Shown here: in pieces, positions 23,943 through 33,066 of the stretch | Layout of the letters: each line of letters begins with the position of its first letter | How positions within the stretch are numbered: position 1 is the stretch's first letter | Assembly (NCBI GenBank): GCA_021464525.1 | Contig: JADRCO010000448.1 | Coordinates: 1-33,521, forward strand | Reading direction: 5' to 3' | DNA: 33,521 bases | Source of the DNA: Rhizophagus sp. LPA8_4_AMF | Taxonomy: Eukaryota > Glomeromycota > Glomeromycetes > Glomerales > Glomeraceae | Notes under the pieces: generated by a model | Seen by the model: only the letters and a program-made list of their open reading frames with translations | What the model was told of the DNA's origin: nothing | Databases searched by the model: none | Position numbers and translations under genes: made by a program

Positions 23943-26235
23943 TTATTTTGTCAAATCAGGATGTACAATGAATTCATCTAAAGCCTTACCGGCTGGTACC
24001 ATAGGATAAACGTGCTCGTGTTTTTCTATAATTACATCGCATACAATTGGTCCATCATTAAATTCTAAAAATTCTTTCATCTTACTTGGTAATTCTTCTT
24101 CTGTACGAATTCTCAATGCTTTAACTCCCATCGATTCTGATAATTTTACAAAATCAGGATTCACCATTCTCGTTTGACTATACCTTTCTTCATAAAAAAG
24201 ATCTTGCCACTGTTTTACCATTCCTTGAAAATCATTATTTAAAATTAGAACTTTTACTCCAATATTATATTGTGCTGCCGTAGCCAATTCCATTCCTGTC
24301 ATACAAAAACTTGCATCCCCATCAATATCAATAACAATTTTATTTGGACTTGCAACTTTTGCTCCAATCGCTGATGGTAATCCATATCCCATTGTACCTA
24401 ATCCTCCTGATGTAATCATTGTTCTTGGATGTCTCCATCTAAAAAATTGTGCTGCCCACATTTGATGCTGTCCCACTCCTGTTGTTATAAGTACTTTTTC
24501 TTTATAATCTGCTGTCTGCTTGTCCAATTCTTCTATGACCTGTTGTGGTTTTAATGCTTTATCCGGTGATGACGGTTTGGAATATTTCCATGGGTACTTT
24601 CTTTTCCATTCATCAATCTCTGAAAACCATTCTTTTCTTTCTGGTGATTCAATAAGTGGTAAAAGCCTATTAAGATTATCTGAAACATCTCCTTCAACGG
24701 CTGTTGTAGCTTGTACAACCTTATTAATATTCTTGGGACTTATTTCAAAGTGAATTATACCCCCTCTATTTTCTGCTGCTGCCTGTTTGGCTTTTGGTGC
24801 AAAATCTATAAAACAGGAAAAATAATAATCTTAATATCTAAATTATTAATTTCAAAAATTAAAAAATTTTGATACTTACGAGACAAACGACCAGTAACAC
24901 GATCATCAAATCTTGCTCCTAAAGCAATAATGGTGTCAGCATTTTGCATGGCCAAATTTGCGTATGCTGACCCATGCATACCCAACATATGCAGACTACG
25001 AGGGTCCAATTCATCAAAAGCACCAAGCCCTTGTAAAGTTGTTGTCACTGGAATATTACCACGAGATGCTAATTCCCTTAAACGCGTTGGTCCTTCCGAC
25101 GTTGATAGAACTCCTTGACCTGCATAAATGATGGGTCGCTTGGCTTTATTGATCATTTCAGCTGCACGGCTAATATTAGGTGTAGTTGTTAAAGAAGATG
25201 CTAATGCAGGTGATTCGTTAAAAGCTCGAAAAGGAATTGTGTATTGTGTAGGTATGGGTTTTGTAAGAATGCTAGCAGTAACATCCTTCGGAAGATCAAC
25301 AAGTACAGGTCCGGGACGACCCGTGGTAGCTATTTCAAATGCTTCAGTAATACGACGTGGCAATTCTGCAATATCTTTTATCATCACATTCCACTATAAT
25401 TGAATATTGAATTAATTAAAAAAAAAAAATTCTTTTTTATTGCTTAGTCAAGAAAATTATTAATAAATACCTTTGTGCAGGCACGACTTATACCAATAAC
25501 ATCAGCTTCTTGGAAAGCATCAGTTCCAATGGCTGATACAGGAACTTGTCCGCAAAATACAATCAAGGGAGTACCATCCAAAAGAGCGTCTTGCATAGGG
25601 GTAACAACATTGGTTGCTCCAGGACCGGAAGTAACCAATATGACACCTGGTTTACCACTTGCTCTTGCATAACCTTCCGCCATATGACCAGCTCCTTGTT
25701 CATGTCTTGGAAGGATAAAATCGAAATGAGTCGAATTGTAAATAGCATCAAATACGGGGAGAATTGCTCCTCCTGGATATCCAAATACTTGTTTTACGCC
25801 ATGACGCAACATCAATTCATGAAATATTTGACCACCCGTTAAGCCCACAAAAGAATCATCATATGTGGCTGCCTGAACAGTTTTTGAAGTTATTGGTGTC
25901 GATGGAGAAGGAATATTTTGCTTTGGTATTGATGGAGGAGGGATCTTTTGTTTTCGTGTTGGTGGTGGAGAATAATAAGGTACAGGTTGTGGATGAGGAC
26001 TAGAATAACAATTCAAAAAAATTAATACTATTATCTGATGATTTTTAGAATGGAAAATTTTATAAATATGTATTTACCTAACAGCACTAGCCTTCCATCG
26101 TCGTTGGTTGTTAGTAAGATAAGTAAATGCTGGCAAAGTATATTTTATTCTCCCGTTAATTCTGGAAGATATAAGGGCAGAATAACCCGACGTAGCACGT
26201 TGCAGAGGCGTTGAAAATGTATGAGTTGAACTCAT
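23943..26235 (-). CDS. ILV2: Acetolactate synthase catalytic subunit, mitochondrial (ILV2-like), 687 aa
   Basis: Condenses two pyruvates (or pyruvate with 2-oxobutyrate) in the first common step of valine, isoleucine and leucine synthesis, using thiamine diphosphate, Mg2+ and FAD. Minus-strand exons: 26235-26078, 25999-25471, 25393-24880, 24805-23943; GT..AG, total 2064 nt. Residues 1-52 are Ser/Thr/Arg-rich with almost no acids and end RRWKAS, a typical mitochondrial presequence. A Pro-rich linker (about 53-95) follows. The TPP-binding N-domain has FGYPGGAILPVFDA and the catalytic Glu in PRHEQGAGHMAEGYAR (E153); the central domain has ARFDDRVTGRLS; the C-domain has GVGQHQMWAAQFF, SGGLGTMGYGLPSAIGAK and the Mg-TPP motif GDA (563-565) to NND (590-592). 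The whole enzyme is present with no break. It is convergent with the Mso1-like gene. The start is the first Met, supported by the presequence. Confidence 0.97.
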
Positions 26236-28059
26236 TATTATTTTTTTTTAACGTGACAAAGAAAATTTTTTTTTAAAGGGTAGGGAAAAAACTTGCAAAA
26301 TCAATACCTTTTAAATATAAAAGAGGTGGCTAAAGTTTCCTTTGGTTTGGATTCATATCAAAAAAAAAAAATTTTTTTTTGTGTTACTGATGCTTGTACT
26401 TTTAACGTGTATGCGTGTATGTTGCTTATTCTAAGATCAAAAAACAACTTATATTGCAGATCTGACATATTAACAATATTATCTAATCTCTTATCAGTTA
26501 CCTAATATTACTCATAAATAATCATAACTTCCAATGCAACTTAATTTAAGATCTACATATCGATACTTTTATGTTTCTTCTACCTTTAATAAATTTTATC
26601 TTGCAAATCGAAGAAACTGTCGGCATTTTTGTGTAATTACACTATCTAAAAATTGAAATCAAACTTTTTTGCACCACACTACACCATGCTACACCAACTA
26701 ATTTAAGGAAACAATAATTAATTAAATGAGTCCTTAAAAAGATTCTTTCAAAAAAAAAATTTTATTAAAAGGGATGCATGTCGATCATTTTATTACGTCT
26801 AAAAACAACACGAATTTTTGATTAAATTTTTTTTCGCGTTCACTTATGGTTTTATCGTCGTGATATGTTCGTTTCTTAATTATTTTATGCTTGTTCACAC
26901 TGAATATTTTTTCTTTCGAATGAAAGAAATTATATTTTAATAATAAATATGAAGAAATATAAAATGCATGAAAATACTTCAATTTTGCCAGTATATACAT
27001 AACGATTTAATAATTCGTGTCGTCTATGCAGGCTTTCAGTTATCAGATTGTATTCTAGCATATCAGGATTTCAGGTAATATAATGATAAACATAAATAAT
27101 GTCCAATATAAAAAATCATATCATTTTAGATTTATGAAGAACGATTTTGATTTTTTAATTATGTTATTTATAAATTGCAGAGAAGCTTGAGGACAGTGTT
27201 AAAAAATCGGATTATGTTACCTACTGCAACATATACACGATCTGAAATAGATGACATTTGTACAAACTTGGATAATAGTTTTGCATTAATCCTCGCTCAT
27301 TCATCATCCGATCTGTCGGATCTATTCTATATAACTGACAATCAAATTTGTTTGGATGAAGCGAAATGTTGAAATCTCTTAGATTCAACTAACTCAATCA
27401 GAAACTCAAGAATGTACCCGCGACACTATTTTCTTTTTTTTTTATTTTCTATAATTCTACAAATCATCGATTGGAAATAATTTTACAATATGCAAAGAAG
27501 AAATCTGCATTAAATTATAATGCCAATTTACTTCCAATTTACTTGGACGCATGATTGTATATCATGCAACTTTTTCGGGCTCCGATACTTGTATGGTAGT
27601 TTATGTAATAACTAAAGAGAAAAAGCAATGAATAATTGTAAATACTAATTATATGTTAATAATAGTTGCAAACATTTGGAATGGGAATAAATTGTAATTT
27701 GTCACTATTAAAAAGGCGTTTCCATTTTTACTATTTATCTGAGTTATAAAATCCTGTTTGTCACGCACTTAGCTAGGGTTTAATAGTATTTGGCATATCA
27801 TTTAGTATTAGAATTAATCAATATTTAAATATGTCATACAGACGGACCCAGTGTATGAAATTTATTTTGCGCGCATATGTGCAGATTTTTTCAAATATGT
27901 TTTGCGCAAAAATTCATTAAATAAATAAATCATAAATTAGATAATTAACTATTAACCAACCAATATTTATTTGATAATTATATAACCCAATTTACATCGA
28001 AATAAGTATCTGACTTAATACATGGGGTGGTTGTGCCCAATGATTGTACCCCAAAATCA
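26236..28059. other. Intergenic region upstream of ALS, no gene recognised
   Basis: It holds the ALS promoter next to 26236, which carries a short T/A-rich leader. Small frames (26293-26505 plus; 27000-26785 minus; 27175-27372 plus) have no family match. An 11-bp direct repeat (CCAATTTACTT) occurs at about 27522-27544, and an ACACC-rich patch at about 26680-26700. The last 200 bases probably belong to the 3' flank of the decayed hAT element. Confidence 0.45.
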
Positions 28060-29940
28060 ATGAACACACTAACGGGCCATTAATTAAGATATTTAGATGA
28101 TAATGAAATGTTTCCAATTTCATCTTATTTCGTAATTTGGTTTTAATCAAATTTGACATGAAAAGACTCTCTATTTTATATGAATAATTTTTGTAGTATG
28201 AGGATATAAAGAAGAAAAATCTGTTGTTGAAAAAAAAATTCCAAACCATTGCCCACTTGATTTAAATTCTCTAAAATTAGCTATGAGTCGTACAGTAACT
28301 CATTTTTCTTTAATTCTTTTTTATCAATTATTGGTTCATAAACATATTACTATCTTAATCGGTCTTTGGGTTACCATAAAATTCTCCAATAATTTCAATC
28401 TCCATATTTATTAAGTTTGAGTTAAACAGTAAAAGAAACTGTTGTGCATCAAAAATTCACATTGAATGATGAAATTCAGAATCAGGAAATCTTTTTTTGA
28501 ATATTTTGAATTATAGATAAGGCAAATTGCGAAAAAGAATTTAGAATTGAATCTAATGATAATTGATTATCTTCAATATATCCAAGTAAATTTTTGCCAT
28601 ATGTTGGTGCAGTATCATCATCTCCAACAAACATTGTTTGAATCGCAAGAATTGTAGACTTTTAAGTGATAATACATATCGATTAGTGTAATAAAATCTG
28701 ATGCAAGTTAAATACTGTTTGTGATAATGATAACCGTCGTTGCAAGTCCTCATCAGCTTGGTTGAACTTGCGCCCTACGATCTTCAATCGTATGCTCTAC
28801 CGTCGAGCCCTCGAGAATATTCGCAAAATTTCAGCCATCTACTAAAATAACTATATAACCTTTTCAAATTAGATTCATATTCCTTGAAATATGGTACTTC
28901 TTTCGCCGAATCCTAACCAACTAGTGCAAACCGGTGTGCTATACAGTGAATTGTGGTCATAAATGGATCTTTATTTTTTAATTGCGTATCTACTCCATTA
29001 CTTTTCCTAAAATAAATGAAATGGTAATTAATAAATAAATAAATAAATTACATATAAGCAAGTAAATTATGATATTTACATTGTCACTACAGATGCTCCA
29101 TCACTTCCTATATGATATAAGGACTGAAATGATATACCTTTTGCGTTTAAGAATATCTCAATATCTCTCGTAATTGAATTTGCATCGCATTCCTCCAAAT
29201 TTATCATACCAAGGTATCGCAAAACTGGCTCGTTTCCTACCATACGATATCCCAGATGCTTATCAATTGTGATTGTGGTGCTTTCATCTAAAATAATGCT
29301 CCATCCGGTATTTTTATTGATTTCTGCTATAACTTGATGTTCAATTACTTATGAAATCGACTCAATAAATTTAAATCCAGTTTTAGGATTTTTGTATGTC
29401 GTATAATTAAAAGTAGTAGAAGTTAAAGGTAATGTTTGTGAATATAAAGGAGGTGGTAATACTTGCGTAATGTAGTGGTTGATTAATTAATTTATTTATA
29501 TGATATTCTACAAGATTATTAGATTGGGATATATATTAAGTGCTAAATTTTGTTTGGAACAAAAATACGCATTTCTCATTAATGATTATGTTATAAAGCT
29601 AGTGGTTATATTTAGACTATTTGTACTGCCTCCTCTTAATTTTGAAATTGAAATATGCGTTTCAGTTTTTATTGATTATCAAGATAATCTTTTTGAATTT
29701 ATTACAACCTTTCGTAAAAATTTTCCCTCTTTACACCAAATATAATACATAAAAAAAAGGGGCACCTCCCCATCCTTTCTTCTCACTAACCATGGATACG
29801 CTTGTGGCCATCTTGGTCCCAATCATTTCGTTCCTTTTTATATTTTTTATTTGGAATCTTTTTATTTAGAGGGCCAGCAGGATTGTCACTTTCTTTACGC
29901 TTTCCTTTGTTACTTGCACTTTGAAAATACAAGAAGTAAG
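28060..29940 (-). pseudogene. Decayed hAT-superfamily transposase
   Basis: The minus strand, read across frameshifts and stops, gives a collinear hAT transposase. An N-terminal SASNKGKRK basic leader (about 29930) is followed by a degenerate zinc-finger block (PWLVRRKDGE, about 29795) and NIYPNL..LVEYHINK. The catalytic core has GWSIILDEST with the first acidic residue (codon 29286-29288), LRYLGMINLEECDA, HIGSDGAS and TTIHCIAHRFALVG. After these come an LSLSQTVFNLHQIL segment, FVGDDDTAPTYGK, FYGNPKTD and a C-terminal dimerisation block NLIKTKLRNKMKLETFH (about 28080-28160). A GT..AG intron remains at 29079-29007. In-frame stops interrupt it after FALVG and before VIEHQ among others, so it is inactive. 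A tRNA-like sequence (28757-28815) interrupts the middle. I could not fix its terminal inverted repeats or target duplication. The hAT call rests on motif order, not on a search. Confidence 0.85.
28757..28815 (-). repeat. tRNA-Phe-like (GAA) remnant, possible SINE head
   Basis: On the minus strand a perfect 4-bp D-stem (GCTC/GAGC around GACGGTA) is followed by a perfect 5-bp anticodon stem (TACGA/TCGTA) enclosing the 7-base loop TTGAAGA, anticodon GAA (Phe). A B-box-like AGTTCAACC follows. The acceptor stem and T-stem do not pair, so it is not a functional tRNA. It sits between two parts of the hAT transposase remnant. A tRNA-derived SINE or captured tRNA fragment is the likeliest source; chance resemblance cannot be excluded. 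Confidence 0.5.
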
Positions 29941-30238
29941 TTGATTATCTTTCTTTTTGATTCATTTTTATATGAACTCGTGGTTATGGATACTCAATGG
30001 CTATTTTGTGCAAGATTAAATGCCTTATTAATTAAGTGGTAGAAAAAACTTGATTTGCACGCAAATACGCAGATCAGGATCACGTGCAATTTTGCGCTCC
30101 CGTATTGTGTGCCAGGTTGGCGGCAAAATTTTTAAAATTTAATAAAATACTTCCAAAATCCTATAGTAAACGTATTTTTAGCTGCTCTGCACGTTTACTT
30201 GATGGCCGAAAGTGGGTTTTGAATATAGTTTTTGACTT
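29941..30238. other. Spacer between hAT remnant and TA-type MITE
   Basis: About 300 bases containing a G/C-richer patch with several GCAC/TGCG blocks (30056-30125). This might include the 5' end of the hAT element, but no matching inverted repeat was found at the other side. No gene. Confidence 0.35.
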
Positions 30239-30240
30239 TA

Positions 30241-30474
30241 GGCGCCATAAAGTGGTAAAAATGGTATTCATAACATAAAAATTTTGAAAATGACCCGGCA
30301 ATCCGGCTTTTAATTTTTTTTTTCAAAAAATTTATATGTAAAAATTCATATGAAATTTTTTTTTAATTTTTAAAAAATCTTACCCGGAGTAGTAATATAA
30401 AAAATTTTTTTTTGATTCAAAAATAAACCGACCCGGCCGGGATATGTAAACCATTTTTACCACTTTGTATCGCC
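30241..30474. mobile_element. MITE, 234 bp, with 25-bp TIRs and TA target duplication
   Basis: The left end (30241-30265, GGCGCCATAAAGTGGTAAAA and on) is the inverted complement of the right end (30450-30474) with 22 of 25 bases matching, and the bases TA flank both ends (30239-30240 and 30475-30476). A TA duplication with short TIRs is the pattern of Tc1/mariner/pogo-class elements. There is no coding capacity. The interior carries three CCCGG-containing patches (30292, about 30382, 30430) between T- and A-runs. Its TIR differs from that of the pogo-like element next door, so a different transposase mobilised it. Confidence 0.8.
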
Positions 30475-30722
30475 TAATATATATAAAAAATCAAAAAATT
30501 CGACTTGCCATCATTTCCAAAAATGGTTGGATTATTTTAGCGAAAAAAAACCGTTTTACTTAAATAAGTCAAAAATGACCTTTAAAACCACCTTTGATGT
30601 CCTAAGTAACAGGACTGTAACAGGCAAAAATACAAATTACTTTACTTTTTTAAGCAAAATGTGCCTCTAAATTATTGGTTAAAAAAACGATCAGCGATCA
30701 GTCAAACCGATCCACGAAAATA

Positions 30723-30746
30723 CCATATTTTATCAAAAATAAGCAC
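30723..30746 (+). repeat. Left terminal inverted repeat of the pogo-like element
   Basis: 24 bp, the exact inverted complement of 33041-33064. The flanking TA is part of the match, making 26 bp in all. The 3' part recurs directly at 30777-30793. Confidence 0.95.
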
Positions 30747-31521
30747 CTCCCCTTATTTGTACGATTTCATGCAAAAATCAAAAATAAGCACCTTCATCCC
30801 GGTATTTTTTTAATTTTATTGACAATAAAAAAAGAAATAATTTTTAACTTGATTGATTTTATTGACTTAGAAAAAAAAAAAAATTTTAACAAATATTATT
30901 AATTTGTATCAATAAAATCAATTTCATCCATTTCCTCATTTTCATCTTGAAGTTCTTTAAGAAGTTCATCAATTTCTTCATAAACAAGATCATCTTCTGA
31001 CCCATCTAAATCATTAGATATACCACATTTTTTAAAGGAACGGATAATAATATCATCTGAAATATTTTCCCATGCACGCTTAACCCATTTACAAACATCA
31101 CTTATTTTAGTATGTCAAAGGTTTCCTAAAGTAGTATACCCAGCTCTGCCATTAGACATCCAATAGTGCCATTCTTTTCAGAGATTATCTTTAAATAGCT
31201 TGTTGATTGTAACATCAAGTGGTTAACAAATGCTAGTCAAACCACCCAGAATTACTGCCAAATCAACATTAGTATTATGAAATGCATTTTTAACAGATTC
31301 TTCTAAATGTCCTCTAAAAGAATCATACACCATCAATGCAGGGGAGTTGGATTGGCCGTTTGTCATTTTTGAACATTTGAGATAATCAACATACCATTTC
31401 ATTAAGTCTGCATTCATCCATCCACTCTCTTGGAACCAAACAATCACACCAGAAGGTGCTTGCTCTCCACGTGGCATTTGTTTTCCTTTGAAAATACAAA
31501 TTGCGGAAAATTTAGTTCCAT

Positions 31522-31595
31522 CTATTATAAATAAAAAAAAAATTATTATTTTATTTAAAAACTAATAAAAACCATAAATTTAATGTAAATTTTAC
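31522..31595 (-). other. Intron in the pogo-like transposase pseudogene
   Basis: 74 nt with donor GTAAAA and acceptor AATAG. Splicing joins TCAA to DGTKF in frame across the core between the first and second catalytic aspartates. Its presence shows that the ancestral element carried its own intron. Confidence 0.75.
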
Positions 31596-31887
31596 CTGCA
31601 GCACATGTTAAAATTACTGTAAATCAGTTTTTTTCATTTCCTGTTTCACGAATATGAATTGTCTTTTCACCTTTTGTATGAATGGTAAAATTTCCAGCTA
31701 TGTCAAACCAGACAGGCGTTTCATCCATATTAAAAATATTGCACAATTCAAAAGATTTTCTGACCCTAATTTGAATGACAAATCTGCAAAATTTTTCCAA
31801 TAATTCTTCCGTTTATTCAGGTAGTTTTTATAACACTTTTGCATGCCACTGTAAAGCCAATTTATACCCTTTCATAAATGCAGATAA

Positions 31888-32125
31888 AGGACCCCAGAAA
31901 CTCTATAGATAGATTACCTTTAAAATGGGTAAAGTTATAAGAAAATATTTTAAAAATCATTACTAAAAATAGCTAAATTACATACATAAAAGGAAGGTAA
32001 TACCAGTTTTATTATGATTTTTTTCCTTTTTTGGCCAATTATATTATCCAATCAGATTTTGGGTAAAGTTCTTATAAAAAATTCAATTTTTTAAAACAAC
32101 CTTTATATATAGTTTCCGGGATCCT
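31888..32125. mobile_element. Nested MITE, 238 bp, 8-bp target duplication (hAT-type)
   Basis: Identical 8-bp repeats GCAGATAA flank it (31880-31887 and 32126-32133). Its ends, AGGACCCCAGAAACTCTATA (31888-31907) and the complement of 32106-32125, match in 17 of 20 bases. Cutting out the insert and one GCAGATAA copy rejoins the pogo transposase frame exactly (SSWL to SAFMK). An 8-bp duplication with short TIRs is the hAT pattern. There is no coding capacity. Because it lies inside the pogo element, it inserted later. Confidence 0.88.
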
Positions 32126-32617
32126 GCAGATAACCAACTAGATGTTACCTTAAATGTTTCTATTGAATTGCCATAAAGAGAGATCATTTCTGGCCTGTCT
32201 AAAATTTCAAACATTGAAATTCGTAAATTCACTGTGATTATAGCTAATGCCATTTTTCTTTGTTCTATAACCCATTTGTATAACTCTACTTCTACTTCAG
32301 AATAAAATGCTTTTCAGCCAGAACCCACACTTATGTTTATTGTTTTTGTTTTATCTGTCCAATTTAAACTTGCTTTGACCAACCTTCCAACCATACTAGC
32401 ATTAAGTTCAAAGTGTCTAGAAGCTTCATTTCTGCCACGTTCCTTAGCATAAGCAATGACAATTTTTTTTTAATCAATAGAATATGAACTATGTTGACGT
32501 TTTGAAACTTGTGGCATAAAGCAGGCTTAAAATTGTATGAAATTGTGTATGTAAGTTGTGTGAAAATTATGAAGGTCATATGAAAGTTTCATGAAAGTTA
32601 TGAAGGTCGCATAAAGT

Positions 32618-32861
32618 TAGGTCAGACCAAGCAAATAGTTTGTTTAACATAACTTCCCCCTCCTTTTGTCTTCAAAATAGTTCTTGAACAACACCTATTG
32701 ATGAGTTTGATTGGATAGAATTGCAAAAAATTATGTGACTGTTCAAGAGTTATTATGTTATTTATATTTCAGCCAATCAAAAATCTTTGTTCAAGCTATC
32801 CCCCCCTCATCTTTTAACTTCATATGTTATGTTAAACAAACTTTTTAATTGGTCTGGCCTT
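32618..32861. mobile_element. Nested fold-back MITE, 244 bp, 7-bp target duplication
   Basis: The left arm TAGGTCAGACCAAGCAAATA and on (32618 to about 32652) is an imperfect inverted repeat of the right arm (about 32829-32861); GTTTGTTTAACATAAC is perfect in both arms. The inverted similarity continues inward (CTTGAACAA and GATTGG on the left against CCAATC and TTGTTCAAG on the right), so the whole element folds back. ATAAAGT flanks both sides (32611-32617 and 32862-32868). It lies in the 5' leader of the pogo transposase. It is probably mobilised by an hAT-type enzyme, given a 7-8 bp duplication. Confidence 0.82.
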
Positions 32862-33040
32862 ATAAAGTCGTGAATGTGAAATAATACCCCTAATTCATAT
32901 GGTGAAATTCCCAAATCAGTAACAAAATTTTCCAAAGTGATAAAACCCCTTGATTAAATATAGATAATCGCATTTTTAAAAAAAGTCTTGAAAATAAACA
33001 CCCTCCCAAACTTTTCGTCCAGAATCCTTGCAAAAATGGA

Positions 33041-33064
33041 GTGCTTATTTTTGATAAAATATGG
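33041..33064 (-). repeat. Right terminal inverted repeat of the pogo-like element
   Basis: 24 bp ending AAAATATGG, the exact inverted complement of 30723-30746, followed by the TA target duplication at 33065-33066. Confidence 0.95.
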
Positions 33065-33066
33065 TA

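Larger units (their letters stand above)
30899..32517 (-). pseudogene. Pogo/Tigger-like DDE transposase, inactivated
   Basis: The reading starts at ATG 32517 (MPQVSKRQHSS) with a helix-turn-helix-like block (AKERGRNEASRHFE). The DDD triad is still visible: NMDETPVW (D codon 31723-31725), VYDSFRGH (31322-31324) and PLDVTINK (31214-31216). GEQAPSGVIVWFQESGW lies between the first two, and the acidic C-terminus (DGSEDDLVYEEIDELL) ends at TAA 30899-30901. A GT..AG intron is at 31595-31522. Eight in-frame stops disable it: TAA at 32470, 31828, 31813 and 31223, and TGA at 32314, 31624, 31178 and 31115 (lower coordinate of each codon). A MITE (31888-32125) also splits the segment SSWL from SAFMK. 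All eight stops are one C-to-T change from CAA or CGA. The family call is firm; the copy is dead. Confidence 0.92.
30723..33064 (-). mobile_element. Pogo-like DNA transposon, 2342 bp including two nested MITEs
   Basis: A perfect 24-bp terminal inverted repeat (30723-30746, starting CCATATTTTATCAAAAATAA, against 33041-33064) is flanked by TA on both sides (30721-30722 and 33065-33066), as expected of the pogo/Tigger branch of Tc1/mariner. Between the ends lies a decayed DDD-type transposase on the minus strand. A perfect 17-bp direct subterminal repeat (ATCAAAAATAAGCACCT, 30732-30748 and 30777-30793) could be a transposase-binding site. Removing the two nested MITEs and one copy of each target duplication leaves about 1.85 kb, an ordinary size for the family. 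Confidence 0.92.

Noticed and set aside
23769-23981. Plus-strand 70-codon frame beginning with repeated MIL
   Set aside because: It is the translation of the 9-nt minisatellite and lies between convergent stops.
26727-26733. TGAGTCC, near a Gcn4/CPC1 site (TGASTCA), upstream of acetolactate synthase
   Set aside because: Single, one base off consensus and about 490 bp from the start codon; chance occurrence is likely.
28757-28815. Functional tRNA-Phe gene
   Set aside because: Acceptor and T stems do not pair and it lies inside a transposon remnant; recorded only as a tRNA-like remnant.
29500-30042. Plus-strand frames of 81 and 63 codons
   Set aside because: They are antisense to the N-terminal part of the hAT transposase remnant.
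30675-30902. Plus-strand 75-codon frame across the pogo left end
   Set aside because: It spans the terminal inverted repeat and the transposase stop on the other strand; a shadow frame.
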